DNA of 64,000 nucleotides, taken from Anopheles merus (lineage: Eukaryota; Arthropoda; Insecta; Diptera; Culicidae). A program made the position numbers and the translations under genes. Shown here in pieces: positions 47,501-57,722 of the stretch. The DNA lies in NCBI RefSeq assembly GCF_017562075.2, contig NC_054083.1:39477255-39541254 (forward strand). Reading direction: 5' to 3'. The notes beneath the pieces were generated by a model. That model did not search any database, was not told the DNA's origin, and saw nothing but the letters and a program-made list of their open reading frames with translations. Positions within the stretch are counted from its first letter, which is position 1; every line of letters starts with the position of its first letter.

Positions 47501-48355
47501 GTTTCAACTGAAAAAGGTGATGAAATTTATCTGGTGCTTTATGTCGACGATCTTCTGATTGTTGGACGAAATATTCGAACGATGGAGAGACTGAAACGGC
47601 GGCTCACAGATGAATTTGAAATGACTGATTGTGGGCAAACGAAGTTTTTCCTGGGAATGCGAATGGAGTACAACCGTAATCGTGGCGAACTGAAGCTGTC
47701 ACAGGAGGCAGCTGCAAACAAAATTTTAGAAAATTTTGGAATGTCGGAATGTAATCCAGCGAAGACTCCGATGGAGAAAGGACTTCAGTTGAGTCGAAAA
47801 GGAAATCATACTGCACAGCCATATCGAGAGTCGCTAGGCAGTTTGATGTATCAAATGCTATGTGTGCGACCTGATTTGTGCTATCCCGTAGCTTACATGG
47901 GACGATTTCAACAATCACCAACGGAAGATCATTGGCAAACTCTTAAGCGTATCATGAGATACCTTAAAGGAACCGCTACTATGGGACTTCACTATAAGAA
48001 AAATCCAGGAAGTAGATCACTCGAAGGATATGTCGATGCTGACTGGGCGTCCGATGCAGAAGATCGCAAATCCGTAACTGGTTTCTTGTTTAAGGTATAT
48101 GGTTCAACAGTATCTTGGGCAAGCCGGAAGCAGTCGACAGTCTCCTTGTCATCAAGTGAGTCTGAATATGTAGCGCTAAGTGCTGCTGTTTCCGAAGGAA
48201 TCTGGTTGGCTGGTATTTTGGAAGATTTGCAATGCAAAACACCATCGGATCCAGTTATTATATACGAAGACAACCGTGGCTGTATTGGTCTGGCTAAGAA
48301 TGCTGAATCCAAAAGGATAAAGCACTTGGATATTAAACATCATTTCATTAAAGAC
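44513..48355 (+). CDS. Copia gag-pol polyprotein, 3' end displaced by insertion
   Basis: One frame of 1281 native codons. In order: gag (residues 1-215); zinc knuckle CHSCGKKGHMKKDC (221-234); aspartic protease with DSGA (271-274); an integrase zinc domain with His401/His406 and Cys434/Cys437; the integrase core with Asp464, Asp527 and Glu563 (35 residues between the last two, the DD35E pattern); reverse transcriptase from about 860 with YVDD at 1010-1013; and RNase H with DADW at 1175-1178 and the SSSESEY block near 1213-1219. The gag-pre-integrase-integrase-RT-RNase H order is diagnostic of Ty1/copia. After Asp1281 the frame runs into the hAT terminus, adds ten foreign residues and stops at 48388. 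The last 42 native codons lie at 53266-53394. All listed catalytic residues are intact, so only the insertion visibly breaks it. Confidence 0.96.
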
Positions 48356-48356
48356 C
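48349..48356. repeat. Target-site duplication of the hAT insertion (left)
   Basis: TAAAGACC, repeated at 53259-53266. Eight bases, the length made by hAT transposases. It lies in the copia RNase H tail. Confidence 0.93.
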
Positions 48357-48969
48357 CAGTGGCGGGTCAAGCCTCTCCGAGGCCCTAGGCGTTATGGTAG
48401 ACGGGGCCCCTTCACCAAATCCATCGCGGGGGGGGGGGGGGTTTGGTGTACGAATCATACACTGCAAATTGTATAAGTTTGCTGCAGTTACATTTTTGAC
48501 TGAAAGCTATTAAGTAATACATGGTACTGAATATCAGTAAAACAAATTACTGAAAATGCAGCTATTTATTCTACCAAAACGACACGTCTGAGCTTCAAAG
48601 GAAAACATACTGCGAAGCCCACTTGCTCGTGATGAACAAAAATTTGATTTGGTAACCGCTTACAGACACCCCGATAAATTTTAGGTGCGTATTCGGCCAA
48701 ATACCCATTATACCAAATCAACAAACTTCTTTCGACAAAATACAATTCACATCTGTATAAAACTTTATGAAACAGAGATGAACATAAGCAGAATGGACTG
48801 CCACCCGCGCATCAGTAAAAACCCCAATTTTAATACTTTTTTCGCCAATTTTCAATCGATAGTAATGACTTAACAATCATTAATATCAGAAAGGCTTTGT
48901 GGTATGTTAAAATTTTGGGCACTGTGGATACTGTTTCGAAGCGGACTTTCGACACTTGATCGTCTAGGC

Positions 48970-49273
48970 CAGGGGTTTCCAAACTACGGCCCTCGAGAGC
49001 CTATAATGCGGCCCGTGATGATGTTGTAAAGGATAATGTAAATATCATATATGTTTGACAGTTTCCATCATTTTTTTTTAATTTTTACTAAACCAAGACA
49101 AGAATCAAGTTACTATAAAAGAAAAATGCAGAACTTTAAAACATTTATTAAGTATTTTCTTGTCAAAACAAGTTTTAAACGTTCTCATTACCAAAAGTAA
49201 CGCGTAAATGGCCCTCAACAACGATATTTACGAAGAAATGCGGCCCGCGAACTGAAAAGTTTGGAGACCCCTG
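48970..49273. mobile_element. 304-bp hAT MITE nested in the composite
   Basis: The termini are CAGGGGTTTCCAAACT and, as the reverse complement of the right end, CAGGGGTCTCCAAACTTTTC. Subterminal GCGGCCC words occur on both sides. The 8-bp duplication GTCTAGGC is exact at 48962-48969 and 49274-49281. It has no coding capacity. The ends are of the widespread CAGGGGT...CCAAACT hAT type. Confidence 0.9.
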
Positions 49274-49779
49274 GTCTAGGCGATCATAAAAACCTGTAGG
49301 ACGTTGGAGTTTAGAGGGCTTACCTTGGGTAGGAGGACATAAGTAAACTCCTTAAATGAGAAGTCGATAGATGATGGATGGGCTTAGTCCTATCCTGACA
49401 ATCCGAACAAATCTGACCTGCCATGATCGTTGTTGTTGGTTTTATCTATACTCAATAGAAGTTAAAGGTCGGAAAGTTATCGTTTTCGCTAAGCTAGTTA
49501 CGTTTGTCTTTTATGGACAAGAACGATGGTTCTAAACGATATTTTCTTTCCTACTTTACAATTTCCAGCTCGTGTTTCATAATACGGACGATTTGATTTA
49601 AAATCGTCATCGTGAGCATAACATGAAGTTACAATGAATACTGAAGTACCGTCTTTCTTCGAATTACGGCCACTTCATTTTCAATCGGTCAGAGCGATAA
49701 CTTCTTGCACGCGGGAAAAACAATATTTTCATTCGAAAGTAACTGGAAATACCTTGTATTGCAGTATGTTTGTCTCAAG

Positions 49780-49811
49780 TAATCCACGGACCACAGGTTG
49801 GAGACCACTGC
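49780..49811 (-). mobile_element. Lone hAT-like terminus
   Basis: The reverse strand starts CAGTGGTCTCCAACCTGTGG, a typical hAT end. A partner end with a matching 8-bp duplication was not found. A weak candidate, GATGGTTCTAAACG, lies at about 49524. It is likely a decayed or truncated element within the composite. Confidence 0.5.
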
Positions 49812-50759
49812 TTTAGATCAGCTGCTTTCTAAATGATCGAGCGGTGAGGGCCAGGAGAATGCATTTGTTTTACACATACATTATTATATTATTACAGTTA
49901 ATACACAAAATGATATGATATTTATGTTATTAAACAATGCGATTGGTTATTGGTTTTCTTAGATTATTATATCATCCAAGCAAGTTTTAAATTCATTTTA
50001 TTAAATTACAATAACTAAAATTGATTGTAAAGATTCTTCAATTAAGAGTCTGCAGCATAGTGTGCAAAAGTCATAAAAAGCTCAAAACAATAAAGCAAAA
50101 TCGCAATATCGCTTCTTAACGTACCCTTCCTTCCATGTTTCAAATTGTTTTCTAGGATATATCTGGAGATGGTACAAAATAGTTAACAGCTGAAAAATAT
50201 CGAGACAAACGTACAATCGTTCAGTACTATTATGAGGCCACGGACAAGTAAGGCCAGGTCAGACGAATTGATAGTGCATTTCTTAAAAAAAAAGCTCCAA
50301 GAAAATCGTTGCATCCTTAAAAAGCAATAGAGTGTAACCATTGTTCTCGTAAAATCAACAGTTAGGTTTTTATGGAATTATTCGTTTCTATTTTCTAATT
50401 TCTCCTCAAATTTGACCATATTGATTGGTCCGACAATCCATGTTATGGTGATCAAATTTGGAATAGTTCAACGATATGAATTGTCATATTAAAATATGTT
50501 CAGTTAATTTTTAATAAATAGGATCTTCCTATCTTTCAAAATCGCGCAAATATTTTCTCGGGCCTGACTGCATATTGTGGTGGGCCGGACTTTGCCGATA
50601 GCTTAATTAGTTCAAATTTTACGCGATCATTCATATCGATATTTCCTTTCCGTCGACCCTTCCAAATTTGACCCAAACCCTTCAACAGCTTGCCTTTCCA
50701 CCATCACTTCGTCCAGTCCACAATTTTAACTGGGGCCCCAAAGGTTAGCCGGGGCACGA

Positions 50760-53190
50760 GTTCTTAGTTTTTGCGTGATAACATACACACAGGCCAAATT
50801 AAAAAACGCACACATCGACATCGGAATCGATTCTTGAATGAAACCTCAACAGATAAAAAGAGCGTGCTTGGTGTCAGCCAATTTTTCTTGCTTATTTCTA
50901 CGGCTACGAACCGTTGTGTTGAGATCGGTTTCGGAGCCTTTTAATGTCGTATGTGCATGTAGTTTGTGTGAGGCATCTCTTGTAACGGATTTCGCTTTAC
51001 CCAACTCGCGCGTAGCGTTCAATGCATTTGATCCAACGCTTTGGGCCATCGATGATGAAATGATATTGTGTTGAGCTCTGGGCATGTATCGCAGCGTTCT
51101 ACGCTTCCAACTAAGGTGCACATGGTAAACAAAAATATTGCACATGTTAAAAAGGCAAATGTTTTCTGCTTCTGATAGTAAAATGCTTCTGATAAGTAAA
51201 ATAAATATGCTTCTGATAGGTCTGGTAGTAATAGTAAATCTGATTGTAAACATAACCCCCGGGGGAAAAATGGGGATATATTAGGTTGACAACATCAAAT
51301 GGAAGGGGCCCCTCAATCGACCGAATCATCAACGGGGCCCCCAAATGGCCGAGGCAATGGAGATTGTTCTTCGTATTATGGCTGGATGTAGATGCATCTG
51401 TAACGGTTTTTGGTCTTGTTGTATTCGCAAAAATTGAAATAGTCGATAAAAACCATATATAAATGAACATGGTCCATAGGTTCCTTGAGTATTTTTATAC
51501 CCTTCCCCCCTTCCTTCTAACTGAAACCTTTCCCATTTCCCCTTCTCTTCGGTCCACAAACTTGATGTGTTCGATTAGGGCCAAGAATGAAAATTTTAGT
51601 TTTTGCATTAAAAGACACACACAATCCACTATCCCAGGCCAGGAATGTGAATACCATTTTTCGTGTGAAACAGCTGTCTGCTTTCGACACAAAATCGCAA
51701 AGCGGTAGCAGGGGCCCCGTATACAAGAACAAGACGGTTCATCCCAGCCAAGAGTGCACACAATGACATCGATTTAACCATTTCTCGAATGAGACCTCAA
51801 CCCACTGAAGGACCGTTGACCAAACGATCTTCCTAGACTTTTTAAAGCAACGCGAGCTTGGTGTCAATTTTTCCTGCGAATTTCTCCGGCTACGAGCCGG
51901 TGTATTGAAATTTTGTTTAGGGGCCTTTAAATTTTTGTCTGTGTATGATTTGTGATTGTGGCTGTTTCAACGGGTTTTCTTTGTGGTTAAACGCAGCGCT
52001 GTCCTGTGTTCCGTGCATTGGATTTTAGCAGCAAGTGTCTCCGCGTTTTTTTGGTGAGCTCGAGCACGGACCATCCACACCAAGACACCAAATGGACGGG
52101 GCCCCTTATTGATGGGGCCCCTAATAGACGGGGACCCTTATTGATGGGGCCTCCTTACCGACGGGGCCCTTACCGACGGGACCCCTTCATCGAAGAGTCC
52201 ACATAATCGTTGAGGCCCCGTAAACCACCTTTGAGTTTTGGCTTCAGTATAGCTGTAACGGTTTTTTATTTTGTCTTCACGCAAAAAGTTGTATGTAAAT
52301 ACAACTATGTTCCTTTTTCGAGTTCCTTTTTGGACATATGAATACCACCCCTTCCCGATTTCCCCTATTTGTCAGTTGACCACAAAAGTTGAGTAGGACC
52401 CCGCGTGAAAATTTAAGGTTTTTCGTTAAAAGCAGGCACGCTCCACGATCTCAGGCTTGAGATGTGAATACCATTTTTCGCGTGAAAACAGCTGTCTGTT
52501 TTCGGCACACATCTGCAAAACAAGTATAGGGGCCCCAGACAAGCGCAGGCACGTTTCATCCCAGCCAAATTGAAAAGCGCACACATCGATATCGATGGAA
52601 TCGTTTCTCGAATGAAACCTCTACCCACTGGAGCACCGTTGCTTGCTTGATGTTAGTCAATTTTTCCTGCTAATTTTACCGGCTACGAGTCGGTGTATTG
52701 ATATTGTGTTTCGGGGTCTTTAAATTTTTGCTTGGGTGTGTTGTATGATTGTGTTGTGTAACGGGTTTTCGGTGGTAGTTAAGCGCAGCGTGCTGTGCAT
52801 TCCATTTTAGCAGCAAGTTGCTCTGCGTGGTTTTGGGTTTGGGTGCTCGTGCACAGGCCACCCACACCAGCAAAAATTAACGGTTTCTCGCTCTGTCCAA
52901 TACTTTGCGACAACGATGATGAGGTATTGATTTGAGCTGTGCGCGCATGTCGCAGCGTTCTTCGCTTGCGACTGTGATGCAAGTATTGGCAGATTTCTTA
53001 GAACATTTAATGTGCTGCTTTGAGTAGTATGGGGCCCCGGTATTTCGGTTCGGGCCCTTGACAAAATACAGTGAGTGAAGCGATGGGAAAAATGCATTAA
53101 TTAAAAATGAGTCTTTTTGAAATAGATGGTAAAAGTCCCATCCAGAGGGGGGGGGGGGGTAAATCGATACGAAGTCGAACATCCACAATG
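50760..53190. repeat. Three diverged tandem modules of about 830 bp
   Basis: Shared landmarks recur in order. GTGTCAGCCAATTTTTC at about 50872 matches 51862 and 52650. GGCTACGA followed by ...CCGTTGTGTTGA or ...GGTGTATTGA occurs in all three. CAGCTGTCTG with TTTCG and CACA occurs at about 51670 and 52491. CTGTAACGGTTTTT occurs at 51398 and 52252. ATGTGAATACCATTTTTCG occurs at 51645 and 52460. Offsets of 800-855 bases give the period. The first module is shortened. None has an open frame, so these are structural repeats of the hAT composite. Confidence 0.7.
52096..52220. repeat. GGGGCCCC-plus-spacer 16-bp tandem array
   Basis: Six consecutive units of 15-17 bases, each an 8-bp palindrome GGGGCCCC (or a one-base variant) followed by an 8-base spacer such as TTATTGAT or TACCGAC. 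The same box with spacer occurs at the left end (48403), at 51305-51345, at the right end (53190-53220) and at the related terminus at 56757-56780. Confidence 0.85.
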
Positions 53191-53265
53191 ACGGGGCCCC
53201 CTAGATCGCCGGGGCCCCTGGCGGCCGCCCAGTCCGCCCACCGTTTAACGCGCCACTGTAAAGAC

Positions 53266-53394
53266 CATGTTGCTGCTGGTAATGTTAAGATTGAACCGAT
53301 AAGTACTACTGAACAGCAAGCGGATATATTAACGAAAGCTTTGGATGCAAACCTATTTGAATATCTCAGAAGCAAAATTGGAGTCAGCGATTGA
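53266..53394 (+). pseudogene. Severed C-terminus of the copia polyprotein
   Basis: Forty-two codons with no stop until TGA at 53392, including STTEQQADILTKAL, the conserved C-terminal motif of copia polyproteins. It resumes in frame exactly at the second copy of the hAT target duplication. It has no start of its own and would not be translated with the rest. Confidence 0.92.
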
Positions 53395-53401
53395 GAGGGG
53401 G

Positions 53402-53500
53402 TGTTGTAATCTAGCAATCGTTGTAGATCACAGTAGTCTATGAACGTAGTTAAGGATTAGTTAGTTGTAATAAAACATTCAATCTGAACAGACGTCTTTA
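53402..53500 (+). repeat. 3' LTR of the copia element
   Basis: 99 bp, read as identical to the 5' LTR. Preceded by the purine tract GAGAGGGGG (polypurine tract for plus-strand priming) and followed by the target duplication AAATC. Confidence 0.93.
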
Positions 53501-53756
53501 AAATCTGTACTCATATTGCAGGACGGTTTAGAAGAGATGTATTATAATATGTGAGTATAAACAACGAAAAAAAATATATTTATTTTTTATGCCACGATAT
53601 CCTCTTGATCTTGGCACTCGACATGATTCCAATATTTGGTCATTCGATTCGAAGCATTCTGTTCCATTCGACAACCGTTTGAGTACCGTGAACATGTAAA
53701 CGATTTGTGTGAAAAAACTATTTGTTTTAAATAGTAAGTGAAATTCAAATAATTAG

Positions 53757-53925
53757 TCAGTCTCGTGATACAATCGTCAACTCGTACCGCTCAATAACAT
53801 CGGCATGGGTAAAAGCCTCGAATGGATCGTGCCCTCATACGCTGGAATGATTATCCTGCTATGAGCATTTAAGTTACTGATAGCCAAGCCTATTTATTTG
53901 ACCGAAAATGGTCGTCGCATCTAAA
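53757..53925 (+). mobile_element. Diverged tRNA-derived SINE copy
   Basis: GTCTCGTGATACAATCGTCA followed by ACTCGTACCGCTCAATAACAT matches the A-box region and following body of the SINE at 15333. B box region GCCTCGAATGG is drifted. The tail is lost. It is an old copy about 250 bp downstream of the copia element. Confidence 0.6.
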
Positions 53926-54084
53926 AAGTTTAAAAAATGCTAGATAATAAATGCATGCTTTATATTAGCACAGCCGGTACAGCTTACTTGACAAGGTTGA
54001 ACCCATCTAGATTTGGTGTCAGATATGATTTCAGAATGATGATTTAAGAAACGCCTTTTCATATCCTGTATCAAGCAACAATCA

Positions 54085-54240
54085 TCATGTATATCGATTT
54101 CTGGACCGGTATGAGTTCAGAATCGGTTATGGACCGACATGAGTTCAAGATCATGCCCACGTACAGTTTAGACTTTGTATCAGTCCCAGGTACGGCATGA
54201 GTTTAGTTTCGGTTTTAGGGCTATTAATGAGCCATCATCA
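54085..54240. repeat. 29-bp degenerate tandem repeat, locus 3
   Basis: About five units recognisable as TTTCTGGACCGGTATGAGTT, GGTTATGGACCGACATGAGT and AGTCCCAGGTACGGCATGAG with TTCAG or TTTAG tails. Same family as 23150 and 42958. Confidence 0.7.
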
Positions 54241-55021
54241 GTTCCTAATTTGAATCGGGTTTTTTTAGCCGATTTCTATACTTTATACTATTCTAAAGGA
54301 CAATTTTTGTTTTATGATAGATATTTCTTTATAACCCAATCAAGCTTTTGATAGGACCAATATTTTTTAAACGTTACCAATACAATTGCCATGAGCCTCG
54401 TATCAATCTGCCGTGCAGCAGAAAACAGAAACCAATTACTGTAATCTACCCCCTGAGACAACAAGTAATAAACCCTTTATACCGGGTCCAATCAAGGTTA
54501 TACCCTAAATGGCCTTGGCGCGAAACAACAGTACACTCACGCAGAAAAAAATGTTTCAATTCAATACACTGCGGCTACTGATATCGCCCGAAAATGCTCG
54601 ATGGAAAATGGCGCGTTGTTTCCCCTTGGGAACATTCCGCGGGCCACATTGAGGTACACCATCGTCATCATCGTAAACCGTACCACGCATATGGGTGTGA
54701 AAAGTGTCAACAAAAATTCATCCAACCCTTTTCGGTGGAAAAATCAATCGAAAAGTAAGTGCGTACGCGTAGTTTGTTTGTTGGACGAGTGTATGAGTCA
54801 AGTATAGATTAAAGCACACGTATAAAAAAGGTATGCGTATAAAAACCCCAAACAAATGTGCAATTGAAAGCGATCTGTTTGTGCTATAAGCATGAGAACT
54901 AGTGAGAAGTACGACCAAACACAAACCTTACCAAACTTTCAACCATCTGAGTGAACGAAAGCAACGTCTAATTGAATCAATTGATCGACTGACCTGATGA
55001 TGAAGAGAGCACGGGGGATTA
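54241..55021. other. Non-coding DNA without recognised features
   Basis: Contains a short frame (54601-54754) that meets a GTAAGT at 54755, but it has no domain, no acceptor and no partner exon. I do not call it. Confidence 0.5.
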
Positions 55022-55985
55022 CAGGGTGTTCGGGATAAATTTGACACCTGGCCTTTGGTTATATATCTCAGGGTTGAGTTGACGTATCGAAATGATTGAT
55101 ATGTCATTCGATTGCTAAAAGTTGTGCGAACAAGTGTAAAAAATCTCTAGCTCCGTAAATATGTGGAACCCGTCCGAATTGTACAAGCGCGTAACGTGTG
55201 TTATGATGGTTCGTGCCGGCCATACGAATGCCGAAATTCGGAAGGCGGCGATGTGTTCGCTGAACACCGTAAAAACAATACGCGCACAGCTCGAGGAGTG
55301 TGGTGAAGACGTGGATAGTATTATTATTAGTATTATTAGTCGGATTGTGTGCGGACCGACGCGTTCCTGGCCGGATTGCAGCAGCGGGCGACGGCCAATT
55401 CCGGCGTCGGCATCCGGGCCCTGGCGCGAGACGTTGGCGTGGCCCCGAGCATCGTCAAGGTGGCTTTAAATGAGGACCTGCGGTACGCGTCGTACCGTGG
55501 TGAAGCCGTGGATTGAGACGGTGGCCAATGGGCGGCCGTACGTTTGGCAGCAGGATTCTGCACCATGCCATACGGCCGTAAAAACACGCCAATGGCTCAC
55601 TGCCAATTTCGACCGATACACCAGCACCGACGTTTGGCCACCCAGCTCCCCTGACCTTAATCCTATGGATTACTTTGTGTGGGGCTCAGTTGAGCGGGAC
55701 ACCAACAGGGCGTCCTGCAATACCAAAGCGGAGCTGGTGGCCAGAATAAAGGCCGTGTTTGCGGCCATCCCCAGAGACATGGTTGTCCGGGCTTGCGCGC
55801 GGTTCCGGAAGCGGGTGCAGGCGGACATCGACGCGGAGGGGGGGAGGTACTTCGAATAAAAAATGCGGCAAACATGGTTAGCTAAACTTTGTAGAACAAA
55901 ATTTCTTTTCAATATTTAACATAAATTTGATAAAAAATCATTTCCTACTCCCTCAGAAACTGTCAAATTTATCTCAAACACCCTG
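55022..55985 (+). mobile_element. Tc1/mariner-superfamily transposon, internally deleted
   Basis: The left terminus CAGGGTGTTCGGGATAAATT and the reverse complement of the right terminus, CAGGGTGTTTGAGATAAATT, form inverted ends of about 26 bp. TA precedes the left end. The right flank reads TG, so the duplication has mutated. Total length is 964 bp. It contains a broken transposase (next entry). Confidence 0.88.
55161..55859 (+). pseudogene. Broken Tc1/mariner transposase
   Basis: The first frame starts MWNPSELYKRVTCVMMVRAG and carries a helix-turn-helix region (HTNAEIRKAAMCSLNTVKTI). At an ATTATTAGT repeat near 55320-55340 the coding sense shifts frame and continues as FLAGLQQRATANSG...IRALARDVGVAPSIVKVALN up to about 55500. 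There a deletion joins it to ETVANGRPYVWQQDSAPCHT...WPPSSPDLNPMDYFVWGSVE, which runs to TAA at 55857. The retained QDSAPCH and SPDLNPMDYFVW blocks hold the second and third catalytic positions. The block with the first catalytic Asp appears to be deleted, so this copy cannot be active. Confidence 0.85.
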
Positions 55986-56279
55986 TGCTTTTCCACGGTA
56001 GTAAAATGAATGCATTTAAATGGCACATGTTGCTGGCAGGTAATTGCACTCGAGATGATAAAGTTAATCCACCCAGGAGCGGTTAAACCAACCCCACCGT
56101 GATATGGGGAGTGGTCGCAGTGATGTAGTTATTGGAAAAGCTTAAATTAGGGAAAAAAGCCTATTAAAATGATATTATGCTTAGTGAAGAAGCGAGGGGC
56201 GAAAACAAACGCCGCCCTGGTTGCAGCCCCCATCGTGTTGAAAAAGGGCGAGGACGAATCCCACCCTGGATGCAACATT

Positions 56280-56690
56280 TTTTTTGCAACAATCGCAACA
56301 ATTTCTGTGATAATCGCAAAAATTTCCATAACAATCGCAAAACCATTTGCGACAATCGCAGAAGTTTTGCGACAATCGCAAAACTTTTTGCGACAATCGG
56401 GGTTTGTTGAGTGATTGACGCATAAAAAAGTGAGTTTGTTGAGTGATTGACGCATAAAAAAGTGAGTTTGTTGAGTGAATGGCGCATAAAAAAGTGAGTT
56501 TGTTGTAAGAAAGTGAGTGAATGCGCAAAACTTAGCGACAATCGCAGAACTTTTTGCGACAATCGCAGAACTTTTTGCGACAATCGCAGAAGTTTTTGCG
56601 ACAATCGCAGAACTTTTTGCGACAATCGCAGAACTTTTTGCGACAATCGCAGAACTTTTTGCGACAATCGCAAAATGATTCGCCTGTTTC
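56280..56690. repeat. 21-bp tandem array of mini-hairpin units, split by a 32-bp repeat
   Basis: Seven near-identical 21-base units with core TTTTTGCGACAATCGCAGAA occupy 56526-56686. More diverged units occupy about 56285-56398. Each unit contains GCGA-CAA-TCGC, a 4-bp stem with a 3-base loop. Between the two blocks (56399-56520) about three copies of a 32-base unit lie, containing GTTTGTTGAGTGATTGACGC. Because 21 is a multiple of three, long frames run through on both strands. They encode only the repeat. Confidence 0.9.
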
Positions 56691-56756
56691 GGCGACGTTC
56701 ATAATCGCAGAGGCCCTGCAAAATAGTACTCTGACCACTTTTGTACATACTGTATG

Positions 56757-56820
56757 CGGGGTCCCAGAATCGGCGGGGCCCCATGCGACCGCCTAGTTTG
56801 TCTACCGTTAGATCCACCGC
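56757..56820 (-). mobile_element. Second terminus of the 48-53 kb hAT family
   Basis: GGGGTCCC and GGGGCCCC boxes with 8-9 base spacers are followed by CCTAGTTTGTCTACCGTTAG and the end CCACCGCTG. This aligns along its whole length with the right end of the composite at 53190-53258 (CCCAGTCCGCCCACCGTT...CGCCACTG). A matching left end and 8-bp duplication (expected AATCTAAC) were not found, so the copy may be truncated. The 21-bp array may be its interior. Confidence 0.65.
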
Positions 56821-57722
56821 TGAATCTAACCCACCCTCTTTTGTGCTTAAGTCTTTTCACATCTTTTGATTGATACAATTGACATTAATTATAAAACGTC
56901 GATGTCGATGGGATGAAATATTAATTATACACCCAGCATTCACGTGTAACCTTTCACGGGGGTGCACCTAACCGTAGCCCCCGGTTCGAGCGTAGTGCGT
57001 AGTAGCGATAATTAATTGCAATCGCTGACGCTCGCATCGCGCTCCACCAATCAGCTGTCCATCAATCGCGACGCTGGCTTGATTTTGGAGCACTATATTA
57101 AATTAAGCCGCCACACGACGGCACGGCGTGATTGTGTGACATCTTTCGCCGGTGATAATCTAATTTATCTCCCATGGTCAATCAAAAATGTTGACAAAAA
57201 AGTGAACCTGACGTGATGCCAGTGATTTTGGGTTACCTTTGCTCGAGAGATCGCGAACGTTAGAAGCTTCGGAGAGAAGGACGTGTTTTTATCAATGTTA
57301 GGGTTTTATTAACGCATAAAGATCTCACAACAGTTTATGTATTATCAGATTAAAATAGAAAATTAGATAAAACAATGTAGGCATCATCACCGCTTTTGGC
57401 AAAGAGTTGCGATGCGATCTCCACCTGATCTTTCAAACATACACTTTAAAAAATAAATGCAAGCGGTTCTACTGCTAAGTACACATTTATTATTTCTCCA
57501 AATAAAGCCAGTCGCATGCTCTAACTGCTACTGCCCTGTATTTGCAGTCCTGCTGGGCAAAAGTCATACCACAACGCAGCCGTGGTTGCACACCCGTAAA
57601 CGCAAACTGTGCAAACGAAAACTGTTTTTCCAAAAAGGAAAAGGAACAATTTTAAAGAAAAAAAAAACACACCTACATCCAAACTTTACGGCCTCCCACA
57701 ACTGTACAGTGGACAGAGAATA
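56821..57722. other. Non-coding DNA without recognised features
   Basis: Mixed composition with short A-rich runs. No domain or splice structure is recognised in the frames at 57016-57216 or 57457-57720. Confidence 0.55.

Larger units (their letters stand above)
48357..53258. mobile_element. hAT-type non-autonomous composite transposon (4.9 kb)
   Basis: The left terminus CAGTGGCGGG and right terminus CGCGCCACTG form inverted ends of about 8-10 bp, flanked by the exact 8-bp duplication TAAAGACC inside the copia frame, which fixes both ends to the base. CAGTG starts and 8-bp duplications define hAT elements. No transposase frame is present, so mobilisation would need a helper elsewhere. Inside are a poly-G run near each end (48427, 53148), GGGGCCCC repeats at both ends and at two internal points, a hAT MITE (48970-49273), another hAT-like terminus (49780-49811) and three diverged modules of about 830 bp (50760-53190). 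A second terminus of the same family ends at 56820. Confidence 0.85.
44410..53500 (+). mobile_element. Ty1/copia LTR retrotransposon, nearly complete, split by a hAT insertion
   Basis: Two 99-bp LTRs (44410-44508 and 53402-53500) start TGTTGTAATC and end GACGTCTTTA. By eye they are identical base for base. The 5-bp target duplication AAATC lies at 44405-44409 and 53501-53505. Between them are a primer site, one gag-pol frame, a purine tract GAGAGGGGG before the 3' LTR and, interrupting the frame near its end, a 4902-bp DNA transposon with its own 8-bp duplication. Without that insert the element would be about 4.2 kb with a 1323-codon frame. Identical LTRs mean recent integration. The hAT insertion is more recent still. 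Confidence 0.95.

Noticed and set aside
54601..54754. Short frame ending at a GTAAGT donor
   Set aside because: No acceptor or upstream exon, no recognisable domain and no conserved composition. GTAAGT occurs by chance many times in 64 kb.
56280..56690. Possible CRISPR-like array
   Set aside because: Units are contiguous without unique spacers, the context is eukaryotic and no cas genes are present.
56164..56817. 217-codon minus-strand frame of RLSQKV repeats
   Set aside because: The 21-bp repeat keeps all frames open. The product is only the repeat and there is no independent coding evidence.
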